Shown: positions 34,667 to 48,170 of the stretch, one piece after another
Numbering within the stretch: the stretch's first letter is position 1
Layout of the letters: every line of letters starts with the position of its first letter
Assembly: GCA_947311845.1 (NCBI GenBank)
Contig: CAMZMU010000075.1
Coordinates: 20,790,177-20,854,176, forward strand
Reading direction: 5' to 3'
DNA length: 64,000 bases
DNA from: Poa pratensis
Taxonomy: Eukaryota > Streptophyta > Magnoliopsida > Poales > Poaceae
Notes under the pieces: generated by a model
Databases searched by the model: none
Told to the model about the DNA's origin: nothing
What the model saw: only the letters and a program-made list of their open reading frames with translations
Program-made: the position numbers and the translations under genes

Positions 34667-37404
34667 AGGTGACTAGCTTGGACTAATCGACCCTAGTGGA
34701 GCTGTCTTGACACTTGACAAGGGGGTTACAAAGAGAGGGAAATGTATTAGTATTACAACACATGCGTTCAAACTGCAAAGCAGAAGAACAGAAGAGACGG
34801 GGAGAGAAATTGAGCAAAACAGAGCAGGGGGAAGAGGGAGGGGTAGGCATGTCAGTATGTCACAGCAGCTGCACCGGCTAGTGGGCTCAGCTGGTCATGG
34901 GTGACTCAAAGACATTGGCACTGCACCGCCTTCATCTTTCGCCAGGATTGAGAAGCCGTTGCGCTACCACCTTGGTAGCATAAGGCGAGATTCATCGTAC
35001 CACGTAGGTAACGAAGGAGACTCTTTACTGCCATCCAATGAGAAATTCCGGGATTGCTTTAGTATCGACTCACCATACACATCTTCTACCTCATCATTGT
35101 TATACTGTGTTGATCATTTAAGCAATTATTATAAAATCATCTAATGTCATCATCTATAGATGATAAAAAAGGTGTTGTTGTGGAACAAATATTATGTGAT
35201 GTCTAAGAGGAAAAAGACGACATTACATGCTGCAACATGTGAGAATTTACCGTGCAACGCCTTAAAACTCATGTTGCAACATTCTAGGATGTTATTGTAA
35301 CATCACACACATATTTGAAGTGTTCGTGGCACTGAAAGGTTCTTCAAACAACCACAAGGAATAAAAGCATGAGAGTAAAAAAAATTGAGGAGCTAAAGAA
35401 AGGAAGCTAAATTCATGGATACAATGGCGTGTTGTTGCACCAAGTGCCACTATCATGGCATCTTGTGGCGCACGTGCCAGCTTAGCGACGCTCCACCATC
35501 CACACAAGACCAGAGTGCCGCCATCACCCTGCTCCACCTGGAAGAAAACCACAAAACCCTTTGGATGTGGGGCCCAATGCCATCTCGACAAGTCTAGAGG
35601 CAGTGGCGTAAGGGTAGATCGGATCGCTTGACCGCGCGTCTGGAGATGGAGGGGCCCTCGCCGCCGCCTGATGGAAGGGATGGGGTAGGAGGGGAAGGAG
35701 AGGGGCTAAGACGGGGGAAGGTCAGTTCCAACTCAAAAAGTTCAGCTGAATTGTTTATATAGTAGTGAATATTGTTCTCGCTGTAAGTGGTTCGACTTTG
35801 CCATTTGCACAATGGTTACTTTGATCAATTAACCTTTTCTACTCAAGGTTATCAATTTGTAGTAGTTTCCGGCACCAACAAAGGTTCTCTCTGCTTCAAG
35901 ATGACTTTTAACATACTATACATAATACATGCATACCCATGCAACTCCAAATCTGAAATTAATAGAGAATAACCATGCATACCCCTATTAATTAACATAG
36001 TACAACCAGATAATCTCTTGTAAAGCATATAAAGGGCTGAAGGGCAGAGGCTGAAAATACAGCAATACTATACTAGTAGTTCATATTTTATCCATGTCCA
36101 TTTTCTTGTAGTGAATTAAACGAAGGGTTCAGTAGTTCAGTTCCCATGTTCTTACCATCAATTTTTTTAAATTTTCCATGCACCGGCCAAAATGCACTTC
36201 TATCCATATCATCATTTACAGCTAGCTGGAAGGAAAGAATCGGGCTTGGATCCTGGTTTATTTATGCGTAAGATATGAACGGTTTGACAATCCCGACTGG
36301 CTATGATTATTGTGTGAAGGAGACAGAAGGGGACCAATCGGCCGACTAATCTGACAGAGCCTACGTAGTTAGTAGTACTATTACACAGAGCAGCCAGGCT
36401 GACTTGGTCTTCCGCTAGCCTTTGAATTTGTGTGGACCCTGTGTTGACGAAGATGGTCAAAAGGTTGACTTGGACCGGTGTGAGCAGCCAGGCTGGGAGG
36501 AGGTAATTCGTACACGCGCGATGGAGACACTAGGAATGGCGACTCGCCGTGTCCACCCTGCTAAATGCTGTGCGAGAAAAACATGTGGAATCTGATACTA
36601 GTACTCCTACAAGAAAGGGACCCACGTACGGGCAAGTAGGGGTTGTCTGCATGCGATCAAAACATCGATTAGCGGGCAATGTAAAACCAACAAGTAATAA
36701 GAAACTACAGCGAGCAGGGGATATTCTCTAATTTCTATAGGACTGTGCAATCATACAAGTCTACTGCGAGTCAAAAATCAAGATAAGACTAGTCTAGATG
36801 TCCAATGTTTTTCAGAAGAAATCTCTCATCTGACTAGAAACATTCTAACCTCTGTCCGAAGGCCGTCCACATGTAGCATGATTCCCACTGTTCATCGCCT
36901 AAGCCAGTTGAACAAAACATTAGCAAAAAAGGGCAGCATCCAGCTCCGAAAGGAATGGTTTGCAAGAGCAGCTAGAAAAGAGAAACAAGACCGACATAAC
37001 ATTACACAGAAATAGACCAAGCAAGCGAATAAATCCCCGCCTCAGTCAACAACGACGCAGCATCCTAAACGGCAAACAGTCTGACGCGGTTGCTCCCGGC
37101 CTTCTACTCTACTATTTTCGCCGAGTTTTTACAGCTCGCGGCTGACACGGGTCCAGGTACTGGCGCAAGGCACAGACGAACAGTACCAAACAGCGTCTCA
37201 GGTCGCAACAATACAGGCAATTAGGCACAGTACATGAGACTGAGGGGGGCCAAATCTTCGCGGAGAAGATCCTCAAAGTAGTCGTTTTTTTCAGGGGAAT
37301 AAGTGCTTTGGTTTTTGCCTAGAAAGCCAAGTCACTCACTCCTCTCGAGCCTCTCCAGTTTCCACTGCCATTGTGCTCCACTTGGAAGAGCTTGGACTGG
37401 AGGG
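34667..37404. other. Intergenic sequence, nothing assigned
   Basis: No gene or clear transposon terminus is recognised in about 2.7 kb. The final 100 bases are CT-rich and are probably the 5' UTR of the receptor kinase gene. A GC-rich stretch at 35600-35720 has no supported frame. Confidence 0.5.
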
Positions 37405-40400
37405 ATGGGGGAATGGAGGTTGCCATGCGGCTGGAGAGTGCTGTTCTTGGTGTTCTTCCTTGCCTTGTTTGCTGTTGCTGAGGTCCGTGGCTCTTCAGGG
37501 GTTAAGGCAGCTGATGCCCTCCCTCCTAGGCTCTTCCCTGCTGAAGGTATGTATGCTTAGCAGTTGTGTGCAGTTCATTGGTCTCTGCCATCTATCTGGT
37601 GCTTTCTTTTTTTTCTCTTCTGTCTTTGGTTCACTGGTTAGAGAGAGATGACTCCGATGAGCAGAGCATGCGTTTTGCTTGCAAGGCTTGATTTTTCTCA
37701 TCTTTCTTCTTCCTCCCTTTGCTCGGTCTTCTTTGCAATAATCTCTAAACAACAGAGGAAGAAAAAAAACTTAGTTGTCCTCCAGAGGAATGCGCACCCT
37801 GTTGCGACTAGAAATTGTGCTTTTCTGTTCTTGATTTCCTTTCTCTTTTGTGTTTTTCACAGGGCGCACCCTTCGCCGGATTGCGGCAAAGATCGGAATA
37901 TCGCATTGGAACTTCTCTGCCAATCCATGCGGCTCCGGCGGCCTGGGTTGTGACTGCTCCTTCTACAACAAGACGATATGCCATGTCACTGACATGTATG
38001 CACGCATGACTCCTCGTCTCTACTCATCTTCTTCTATACAACATAATTAGGGGTTACCTGTGTTGCAACAATACCTTACGACTGCAAAATTGATATTACT
38101 AGAGTAGAACTGAGCAGATCATGTTGTCACATTTTTTGTGCTCTTTTTAAACATGTGCTACCTTTTGCGCTGCTCGGATGGATCATCTTTGATTCTTTGC
38201 AGAATCCTCAAGGGGCAGAACTTCTCCGCCCAGCTCCCACCAGACTTTGCTGACCTCCCAAATCTCATTCAGCTGTAAGTAACACATAGCAAGTCAAACT
38301 TTTTTTTGTGGGGACAAGTCAAGTCAAGATAATCAGACCCATAAACTTAAGCTTGTTTATCAACAGAACAATGATGCCATAATTCCATATTGTAACGTTG
38401 CAGAGACCTAAGTAGGAGCTTGTTCCATGGTGCAGTGCCCGACCAGTGGGCCCAGATGAGGTTGCAGGGACTGTGAGTGGCCCTACCCTTCACTTTACCC
38501 TATTGTTATCTTTGAGTAGTACAAACAAAAGGAGCATATGGAGATATTTTGGAATCTAAGAACAATATGTTATATTTTGGGTGGAATTAGTGAAAGCAGT
38601 ACCTATCTTATCTACGGAGTATGACTGGAGTGTCGGCATGCAAAGCATCTCGGGTAGCAACAAATTAGGCCACTCACAAACACGTTCTTCAAACTATAGG
38701 CATCTTTTGTACAGTTCTACCATTCTTTTCAGCAGTACAGCAATAATTAAGTATGAATCTATGAAGAATAAAAGTTAAAGCAATAAGCTGCATTTTCTAT
38801 GTTGCTGTCTTGTCGATGCAATATCGAATTCCTAGTCTTCTAACCAGGCAATAGAGGACATGAGATCCATGAAATGCCCTTAATGCAAGACAAAAGAGAT
38901 GCGACTTTCTGATGAGAAGAGGATCATAGCACATGACTGTATTGGATTTCAATAACTGGATGTTCCTTGGATCGGTAAACATGGCAGTAGCAAAATAACT
39001 GCACCCAAAATAACTGTAGAACTGCATTGCAGAAACTAAGATTGCAAGATAGTACTAAGAAAATGACTCGTTGTTGTACTTTGATTAGAAGAGAGAAAGT
39101 TAGTATGCTGGTTTAGCCATGAACAGCAAGACAGATTTTATTTAAATGAGGGGAAAGGAGAAAAAATCATCAAAACTACATACAGATCAATGATTGCAAA
39201 AACCACAGGCTTGCTATTTTCAAACGGTGGGAAATGGGAATACAAAATTATGATGTACTTCAGCAGAAAAAGTACATGGAGCAAACATGCAATAATGTGA
39301 AATACATTTTATCAATCAGATTTCTACTTGTTCCCTTTATTAAAATTCAATTATTCCTCGTGTTAAGACGCACAAAATTGCATAATTATAAAAAAAATGG
39401 AAGTGTGTTGTACAACAGAATTGTGCAGCATGTCATTGATCTGTACATGCCAAAGTCCTGCAGGTCACTAATGGGAAACAGATTGTCAGGGCCTTTTCCC
39501 ATGGTTCTTACAAGGATCACAACCTTGACTAACCTGTAAGTAAGAAATTTGATGAAATCGTCTTCAATTCACTACTTTTGAATTATCTTCTCTAACTATA
39601 ATCTGCCATTTAATCTGAAAGGAGCATCGAAGGAAATGAGTTTCATGGGCTAATCCCACCTGAAATTGGACAGCTCACTCAAATTGACAAGCTGTGAGTA
39701 TTTTGCTTTGTTTACACACGACATACAGAGTTGCTGGTAGTTTGGTGAATATAGTTCCTTATGACCTATATACTGATCTTCACTCAGGATAATATCAACC
39801 AACGAGTTCACCGGACCCCTGCCAGCTGCTCTTTCCTTGCTGACCAATTTAACTGACTTGTAAGGATATACGTGATCTTTCTTATTACCTGTTGTGCTTT
39901 GCGGACTCCTTTTGTAATGTTTAACTATTGAAATTTGTAACAGAAGGATTTCTGGAACCAATTTATCTGGAAGAGTCCCCGAGTTCTTGGGTAAATTGAC
40001 AAAGCTTGAAAAGTTGTAAGTAGTGAGTTCATGACAAAACAGATTTCGAATCCACAGATACCACAAGTATGTTGTTTATTTAAGGTGATCCCTCTTGATG
40101 CATGCAGACAAATCGAAGGATCTTTGTTGGAAGGGCCTATTCCCTTGGGCTTGTCCAAATTGACAAACCTTTCTGATCTGTATGATGGCAAATGTTTGAA
40201 ATTCTCATAATTCTAGCTGCACGATGCAATTTATTAGACTAGTGGTAAATCCTGGTCTCATTTTTTTTTTAACCAGGAGGATTAGTGATCTGAGAGGCAG
40301 TGGATCAGCTTTCCCTGATTTAAGTCGAATGCAATCAATGAATAAATTGTAAGTTTAGAATCTGCTGAAGCATTTTAGCTTTTCGTGTATAGGTTTTAAT

Positions 40401-43400
40401 ATGGACTATTTATATGTAGGGTGCTTAGGAACTGCTCGATCAGTGGGAGTATCCCATCATACATTGGGACATGGAAAATCTTAAGCATCTGTAAGTTCAT
40501 CATGTCGGTTCCATGTAGATAAATGCATCATGTCAGTGCCAAATGTATTCTTTATTCACCAATGTCATCTTCTCTATGCAGGGATCTAAGCTTTAATAAA
40601 CTGACTGGAAAAATACCAGATTCTTTTACTAACATGGGAAGCGTAGATTACATGTAAGTTGTGGCATTTATGACAGACTGAACTAGACGTGCCATTTCAT
40701 TAGGCTATGAATGCACCTCAACAAAAACTATCTTGCAGATATCTAACTGGAAATTCACTCACTGGGAACATACCTGGATGGTTGTTGAAAAGGAACAGCG
40801 TTGCGTAAGTTCATGTGTACATGCACACTCGAAAGAAGCATCATTCTTACATGCTACCTACAAATATCCTATAACATACCTGATCTTCTAAAAGCTGTCA
40901 TAAAAGTTCAGAACCATATGAGTTAGCATATCTAAGACATAAAGTGTTATTAGGTTGTTAATGCTCAATTCATTCATGACCAAAGAAATCCTATAAGATA
41001 CTTTTCTTTATCACGGGATGTGCAGTTAGCATTTCCTCAGAAAAAGTTCAGACATGCCCCTATCTTCTCCGTCTGTTAAATAACTGTGTTGGCTATGTAA
41101 GAAAATTAATCTATGCATGTACGTACATGAGGCTTCGAACTTAAGAGAATGTAATATGACTGGTAGTGGCGTGTAGTGCTATGATTGAACCTATAGCAAT
41201 CTAAACTCAAAAATTTGCTTGGTAGTTGGTAAATTAAATATACCATTAAATTATCAAATGCAGGGACATATCTTTTAATAACTTCACCATGGGGAGCTCA
41301 GGTCCTACTCAATGCCTTCAAGGGGGCACGTAAGAAAGCTATATCACAATCCTAAGATTTTTGTGTCATTCACACCACTTCTAGAAATAATTAAATAGTT
41401 TCTGTGACTCTTAAATTTGCAGCAATCTGGTGGAGAGCTATTCACCTGAAATGAACAGTTTGTAAGATTCTTTATCTTGTTGCTTAAAAGATTAAAGAGA
41501 TTTAGACCAAAAGACAAGTCTGGACATAACAATATCTTCTTTTACTCTGGGTGATTCTACCTTTTGTGCAGAAATAATGTCCAGCCATGCTTGAAGACGA
41601 ACTTCCCATGTGCTGCTTCTAATGGACAATGTAAGTTAATTTACTAATTGCTATTCCTAGATTACAGAACCATCAGGATAAACTCTAAAGAAACATAAGC
41701 AACAAGAGAGCTCACAAGGATGTAATTAGTTCTTGTGCGAAGTTCAATTGATTTTAAGCACACAAGCCAAACAGTGTAGTTCTTTTGCTTCCTAATTTAC
41801 CATTGAACTGCACGTAATTAATACTGTTCTATGCATTTTCACAGACAGATCCTCCTTGCATATCAATTGTGGTGACAAAGCAGCAATCATCAATGGAGTA
41901 AAATATGAAGCTGACACAGTAGCAAAAGGTGCTTCCGTGCTGTATGTAAGCCCAGACTCAAACTGGGCATTCAGCAGCACTGGAAATTTCATGGACGACA
42001 ACATCAATGATGACAACTATATTGCGTCAAGCACATCAAAATTGACCATGCTCAACTCAGAGTTGTACGCAAGAGCACGCCTTTCTCCTCTTTCACTCAC
42101 ATATTATGGACTTTGCATGCATAATGGGAGCTACACAGTGAAGCTCCATTTTGCCGAAATTGTATTCACAAATGACAGCACATATTGCAGCCTTGGCAAA
42201 CGAAAATTCAATGTGTTCATACAGGTATGACTCGATAGGCACATATTCGATCATTTCCATTTAATAATAATTGCATCTTGTTAGCTCCTGTGATACTAAC
42301 GAGATATTCTACGATTTAGGGGAAAATGGTGCTAGAGAATTTTGACATTGAGCAATCTGCTGCTGGGGCAGGGAAGCTAGTTATCAAGACTTTCGCAACA
42401 TATGTCAGCAATCATACGTTAGAGATTCAATTTTATTGGGCAGGAAGAGGGACAACAGGCATTCCATATAGAGGATTTACGGCCCTCTAATATCTGCAAT
42501 ATCAGTAACTCCAAGTATGTCATTTAACAATGAATTTCAACGATTTCCACAATGTGCTCCACTAATCACTGTGAACAAGGGTACATCATCGAACAATGAA
42601 CAGCACATGGGGGCATCCTCTGTTTTTTTGCTTTACAGTTTTGAATGATAAAATATACTATTCCTTAACAATCTGGTGATTTTGGTTTATGTGTGTTCAT
42701 GGCTTCTCAGACTTTCAACCTTTGGCTGTTGAGCCTCCCCAAACTGGTGGTAGCACAAAGACTTCAAGGACATCTAAAGCTTTGCTGGTTGGAATCCCAA
42801 TTGTTGCAATATTCACTGCTCTTGCTGTTGGCATTTACTGGATTAGGCAGCGACGGAAGAGCTTGATGCATCAAGGTGCTATAATTTTTTCTTAATCAAC
42901 GTTTTCTATTTATACCTTAGATGACAACCTGGTGCCTATCTTTCACTTTGCTTCACCGTTCATGTGCACGGCATCTATAGCATCTCTCTACTTTCCACTT
43001 CTCGGCAGAATTAGCAACAGCAAGATGACTACTATGTAGCAATATAAAGCTAGTGTAAATCATAAGCTTCAACTGTACCTTCTGAATATTCTGACCATAT
43101 GATAACTTTCATTAGATCTCCGAGCACTCGACCTCCAAATTGGCTCCTTTACCTTGAGACAAATCAAAGCAGCAACTAGGAACTTCGATCCAGCCAACAA
43201 GATTGGTGAAGGTGGTTTTGGTTCTGTTTACAAGGTCAGTCTTCACTGTCTCCCATGCTTAAATCCTACAAAGTCAAGTTTAAGTACACGATTCTTATAA
43301 CAGAACACTGGCTGTGCTAGCAGGGTTTGTTGTCCGATGGCACCACTATTGCTGTCAAACAGCTATCATCAAAGTCCAGACAAGGGAATCGTGAATTTGT

Positions 43401-45356
43401 GAATGAAATAGGCATGATATCTGCAGTCCAGCATCCAAACCTTGTCAAGCTATACGGCTGTTGTAGTGAAGGAAACCAGCTCTTGTTAGTTTACGAGTAC
43501 ATGGAAAATAATTGCCTTGCACGTGCTCTCTTTGGTAATCGTACTTCCTATATTTCTTGGTTTTCCTCTTAACTAGTGTTGCATGTTAGGACTAATGAAC
43601 AATTTCTATTGTGCGGTCCAGTTGAACAATATAGACTGGCACTGGACTGGCCGACAAGACATAAGATTTGCCTGGGAATAGCAAGGGGTCTAGTATATCT
43701 GCATGAGGAGTCTGCAATAAGGATTGTGCACCGAGATATCAAGGCTAGCAATATATTGCTTGACAAAGATTTGGACGCCAAGATCTCAGATTTTGGTCTA
43801 GCAAAGCTTAATGAAGATGGTCACACCCACATAAGCACGAAAGTAGCTGGCACTATGTAAGCGTTTTCAGTTCCATACCTTTTTTTCCTAAATGTGAAAT
43901 TCTATCCATCAATTCACTGATCTTTAACAAAAAATACTTAACAAGGAAACGGCAGTTAAAAGCAAAAGTGACAGTGAAGTATGAACAATAACATTTACCT
44001 CCGGCAAAAATACATAACACCCAGATAGATAAAAGTTAACATCAGCTAAGTTAGTCAGAAACCCACATAGATGTACCACCTGTTGGTGCTTTCCTGCATG
44101 CAAACATAAATGACAGAAAACATGACAAACTCTAGATTAACAATTTCACGAATTGAGATGCAAAAAATATTACTCCCTCTGATCCGGAAAGAGTGACGCG
44201 GAAACTGAACTATGTACGTACAAATTTATTAAGTGATCACGACACTTAAATAGGATCAGAGGGAGTATTAATTTTCATTCGAAGAACTACGGAAAGAGAT
44301 TACTTTTCTCATACCTTTCTATGTAATTCAATTTGACTGCCCAATTTACAGCTGATCTGATCATTAATATTATTCTTGCAGTGGATACATGGCTCCTGAG
44401 TATGCAATGCGTGGTTATTTGACAGATAAAGCTGATGTTTACAGTTTTGGGGTTGTTGCTTTGGAAATTGTTAGTGGAAAAAGTAACACAAACTACAGGC
44501 CAAAGGAAGATTTTGTTTATCTTCTTGATTGGGTAACTTCTAAACCTTTGCCCCAGTTCACAGTTATATGGACCATACTGAATCGAGACTTGGATATATG
44601 GTCACCTCGCATCCAAAGTAATTAATATGTGTCTCGGAGAGTCAGACAAATATTGTGCAAAGAAAAAACAATTAGCCACATTGTCAGGGCGTCTCTTACA
44701 CCCAAACTTCTCCTCGAGACATACACAATCTACCCAAACTTCTTTTAGATATAGATGGATTTGACCATCCAAATCAAAATTATAACAAACAAATTTGGTC
44801 ATCATGTAGAGGAATGGATGCTCACATCAGATAATGGCATTTTTATGCTTTCAAAATCAGTTCGTATTAATAGAGTACAATTAACTCATAAACTGGCATA
44901 CTAGTTTGCTAACCCCAAATTGTTGAATTTCAGAATTTTTACCTCTAGGGAAAGAAAATAAGGTTACCAACTTAAAGAATAGTTCAGGGAACTTTAATTT
45001 TTTTTTCCACGTAGGTAGTTAAGCTATAGTGAAACAAAATGTTAAACTCTGACAGTTCATGCTTTATTCTCATGTACATACCTTGAAAGCTTGAAGCAAG
45101 AGGCTAACTGCATCTCGTAAATGTGTTCCAGGCCTGTGTTTTACATGAGAGAGGAACTCTCCTGGAGCTGGTAGATCCAGATCTAGGATCCAATTACTCA
45201 ACAGAAGAGGCACTCCTCATGCTGAATGTTGCCCTCTTATGCACCAACGCAGCACCGACGCTCAGACCAAAGATGTCCAGCGTTGTAAGCCTGCTCGAGG
45301 GCCATACCCCCTGCAACCCTTGCTATCAGACCTCAGCCTTGCTGCAAACAGCCTGA
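37405..45356 (+). CDS. LRR-malectin receptor-like serine/threonine kinase (LRR-VIII type), 24 exons, frame breaks present
   Basis: A plasma-membrane receptor kinase. In order it has a signal peptide (37405-37546), an N-terminal cap with paired cysteines (37863-37995), LRRs each in its own 72-base exon (38203-40653, about ten), a malectin domain (41845-42514), a transmembrane helix ([20 protein letters not shown], about 42783-42842) and a kinase in exons 43116-43234, 43324-43534, 43622-43856, 44382-44532 and 45132-45356. Kinase motifs [26 protein letters not shown] and MAPEYAMRG are intact. Domain order and exon plan match the LRR-VIII-2 subfamily. Breaks: exon 11 (40420-40490) is 71 bases instead of 72; exon 18 (42320-42514) is one base short near 42477; the last exon loses frame in a C-run near 45310, replacing the normal C-terminal tail. 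These may be real mutations or sequence error; the rest is too well kept for an old pseudogene. Confidence 0.9.
44173..44265. mobile_element. Stowaway MITE in a kinase-gene intron
   Basis: A 93-bp element with perfect 13-bp inverted ends (CTCCCTCTGATCC / GGATCAGAGGGAG) and TA duplications on both sides (44171-44172, 44266-44267). It lies within the intron before the exon carrying MAPEYAMRG and does not touch splice sites. Confidence 0.93.
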
Positions 45357-45892
45357 GCTCAAGTGGTCTACGCAGAAACTTCTGGGAAACCAAGTGAGAG
45401 CCAGAGCATGACGGCACAGGCATCTTGTAATAACACCAGTGACTCATCATCTTTAGGTGTCGATGGTAGGCTGGGACCTTTAGTGACTTGAATGTTAGAT
45501 GTGTTTCAGGTCTGTACACCTGTAAGAACCACTAGGGAAAGGCCAGTATGTCTATGCTAGCAGTACAATGTAGATACTAACGTACAAACACCTGACCTGC
45601 TACGGATGTGAGTAATCTGCTTCAGAACTGCTGAACTGCTAAGATTATTAAGATTTTGACATAACACAAGTCTATCTCTAAACTCTCACGGTCTGACCTT
45701 GCTTATGATTTTGCTTCCAAGAGGGCAAACTACAAAATCAACACCTACTTTCCATTTGTAAGCACTAATTAACTCCACGTCGCAATATAAAGATGTACAT
45801 TAGTTTATAAGCACTCAAGAACTCACCTCACCTCAAACATCGTGCCAGATCAATAAGCAATCAAACATCACAACAGTGATACTGTTATTTCA

Positions 45893-47831
45893 TTATAAAG
45901 ATGCCTGATTTAACAGATATTCTGGCAAAATAACTTTTAAGATTGGAGCATCTGAGGAGATCTCAAGTGTATCCCCATGCTGGATTGAATGTGTTACATG
46001 CGAACCATCAATATACACAGCACCCTCTTGATTGTACCAAACAACAAGCATGTGTTGATCTTGCTTAACTAACCCATGCAGCAGTGGTTTATCGGCATCT
46101 GTTGGTGAAATGGGCTCCCTTATCATATACTGAAGCTCACGACTTGATATTGGCATCGTGAATCCTCCTGCTGATAGCATAGCAGCAGTTGATCCAGTAG
46201 CTGTTGAGACCCTGAGACCGCTCGATCTAGAATTAATTAAACTTGAGGTCTCCATGTTGCTTCTTTTCCTGAAATGGTAATACCAGTCAGAATTGACTGA
46301 AGAAAAGCATGATCTTCACGGAGAGGCTAAAAACAGTACCTTAATGAGAAGCGTGACACACTTGCTGGACAGGGGTGTGACACCAATATATCATTCAGAG
46401 CATAAGTTGGTAACTGGGATCCATTAAGTTTGACGGATATTCTTGACAGCTCTGAATGATGTCTACTACCAGCAAGGGTTGCATCAAGTATCTGAGAAAA
46501 TGTAATGTTGAAGAGAACAGGAATATTCAAGAAAATTATGAAATGTTCGGATGCTATAAAGGAATCCATACTAGTGTGAATTTCAGTAAAAAAATGAACT
46601 AAGTTCCTCAAGCAAGAATACTTAGAAAACAACAACATACCTGCTCAAAGTTTCTGGCAGTAGCTGCACACAAATATCCTGTGCTTCTTCTTGCATCAAA
46701 TTCGTCAGTTAACTCATCAACCTGCATGAAGTTACAAAACCATAAATATACGTAGCACGCACATGTATAACTATTAGTCTGCTTAGAAGCATGCAAAAAT
46801 AAGAACATATGAGATGATAGTCAACAAGCATTGCTACTGTGATTGGTTTCAATTGTTGATTATTGCCAAAGAACTGACCTCATCAGAACATGTAGGATCC
46901 GAATTAACACCTAAAATGGGAATCGAGCTATCCAAAAAATGGCTAGCCCGTAAAAGTGTGCCATCACCACCAACAGTAATCACAAGATCCACATCACGTA
47001 TCGGATTTGACAAATGATTTCGCTGCACTGAGATCCAGTCAAGGGGCTTGCGCCCTAGTACACTCTTACAGAGATCGATTGTGTCCTTGTGAACCCTGCA
47101 TCTGTCATCCAGATAACTTAAGATCTGCAACAAGGCATCAGATTCGCGATAAGAGACACCGAAACCTTTAGTCCATATCAGTAAAAATGGTTATGCAGCG
47201 AGAAAGCAAGAGGTGAAACTCAGTAAATTCAGCTAGCTATGCAACTTTCCGGTAGTATTCAGTAATTTAGGCTAAATCCATCTGGGAGTTCCCATCGTGG
47301 CCCGGCAAGGATTCCTGGTTCCCACCGTACAAGGAACACTGCCCTAGAGCACTAGTCACCGGCCAGGGCTCATGCTCCACACAAGCATTTCAACAAACAG
47401 CTGGTGTGCTCGTGCTACGATGAAGATGAAAAAATCATACGGCCGACTACTTTCTGACGCCAAAGGCGCGAACACACAACAGGGGATCAGCGCAGGCACG
47501 GTCACTGAAACAGAGAAGCGTGCATCCTCCTGCTATTGTCTATCTACAATTCCTGCGCGACGAGGTGAAATCCACTCACCGACAGTGGGTCGGAGCACGG
47601 TGACTCGGGAGTCCACCGGGACCCCTTCGATCCCGTCCACAACCGTGAACCACCAGTGAAATCGAGGTTTCTCGAAACGGAGAGGGTGAGCGGGAGGGGT
47701 GCGGACCTTGGGGTTTGCGGCGCGCGGCGGCGGAGGCGGGGCGGGAAGGTGGGGAGGGACGCGCCGGCGAGCGGGCGCGGAGGGTAGACGTCGAAGGGCT
47801 TGAGGAAGAGGAGCACGCGGCGGCGCGCCAT
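45893..47831 (-). CDS. NADK3: NAD(H) kinase, NADK3-like, 5 exons, one frame break in exon 1
   Basis: Phosphorylates NAD(H) to NADP(H) using ATP; plant NADK3 enzymes prefer NADH. Exons on the minus strand: 47707-47831, 46879-47124, 46641-46721, 46340-46491 and 45893-46268, for about 326 residues. The catalytic GGDGT motif lies in VITVGGDGTLLRASHFLDSS (exon 2). Also present are NSDPTCSDE, DEFDARRSTGYLCAAT, YALNDILVSHPCPASVSRF, STATGSTAAMLSAGG and LHGLVKQDQHMLVVWYN, all typical of the family. Exon 1 starts MARRRVLLFLKPFDVYPPRP. It is 125 bases and joins exon 2 out of frame; the alternative frame at its end (ANPK) fits exon 2, so one base is missing in the GC-rich tract at about 47715-47770. Other joins are in frame. 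It is tail-to-tail with the receptor kinase gene, about 540 bp apart. Confidence 0.9.
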
Positions 47832-48157
47832 TGTTTGGAGCGGGGAAGAGGACACGGCCACCTCGGCGGTGGCGCGGCTCCCTCTGGAAGGTTTTCCGGC
47901 CGGACTCCCAAGCACTACACCAATAAAACGCCTTCAGAACCAGGTTACGTACTCAATTGTGATACATGTCCAGCAGGTGAAATCGTCTTTCGCTCATCCC
48001 AGTTCATAATCTCAGTCGATTGAATTATCCCATCCTAATTCTTAATCCCCACCTATAACAAAAAACATGTTTGGTTTAGAGTATATGGTCTGTTTTATCC
48101 TCAATTTTTCGAGAATATTTCAAACTTTAATGTATTTTTCTCAATAATGAATACAAC
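47832..48157. other. Upstream region of the NAD(H) kinase gene
   Basis: Probably promoter and 5' UTR of the minus-strand kinase. No distinct TATA box or other site could be fixed. Confidence 0.4.
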
Positions 48158-48170
48158 AATCATACCTACT

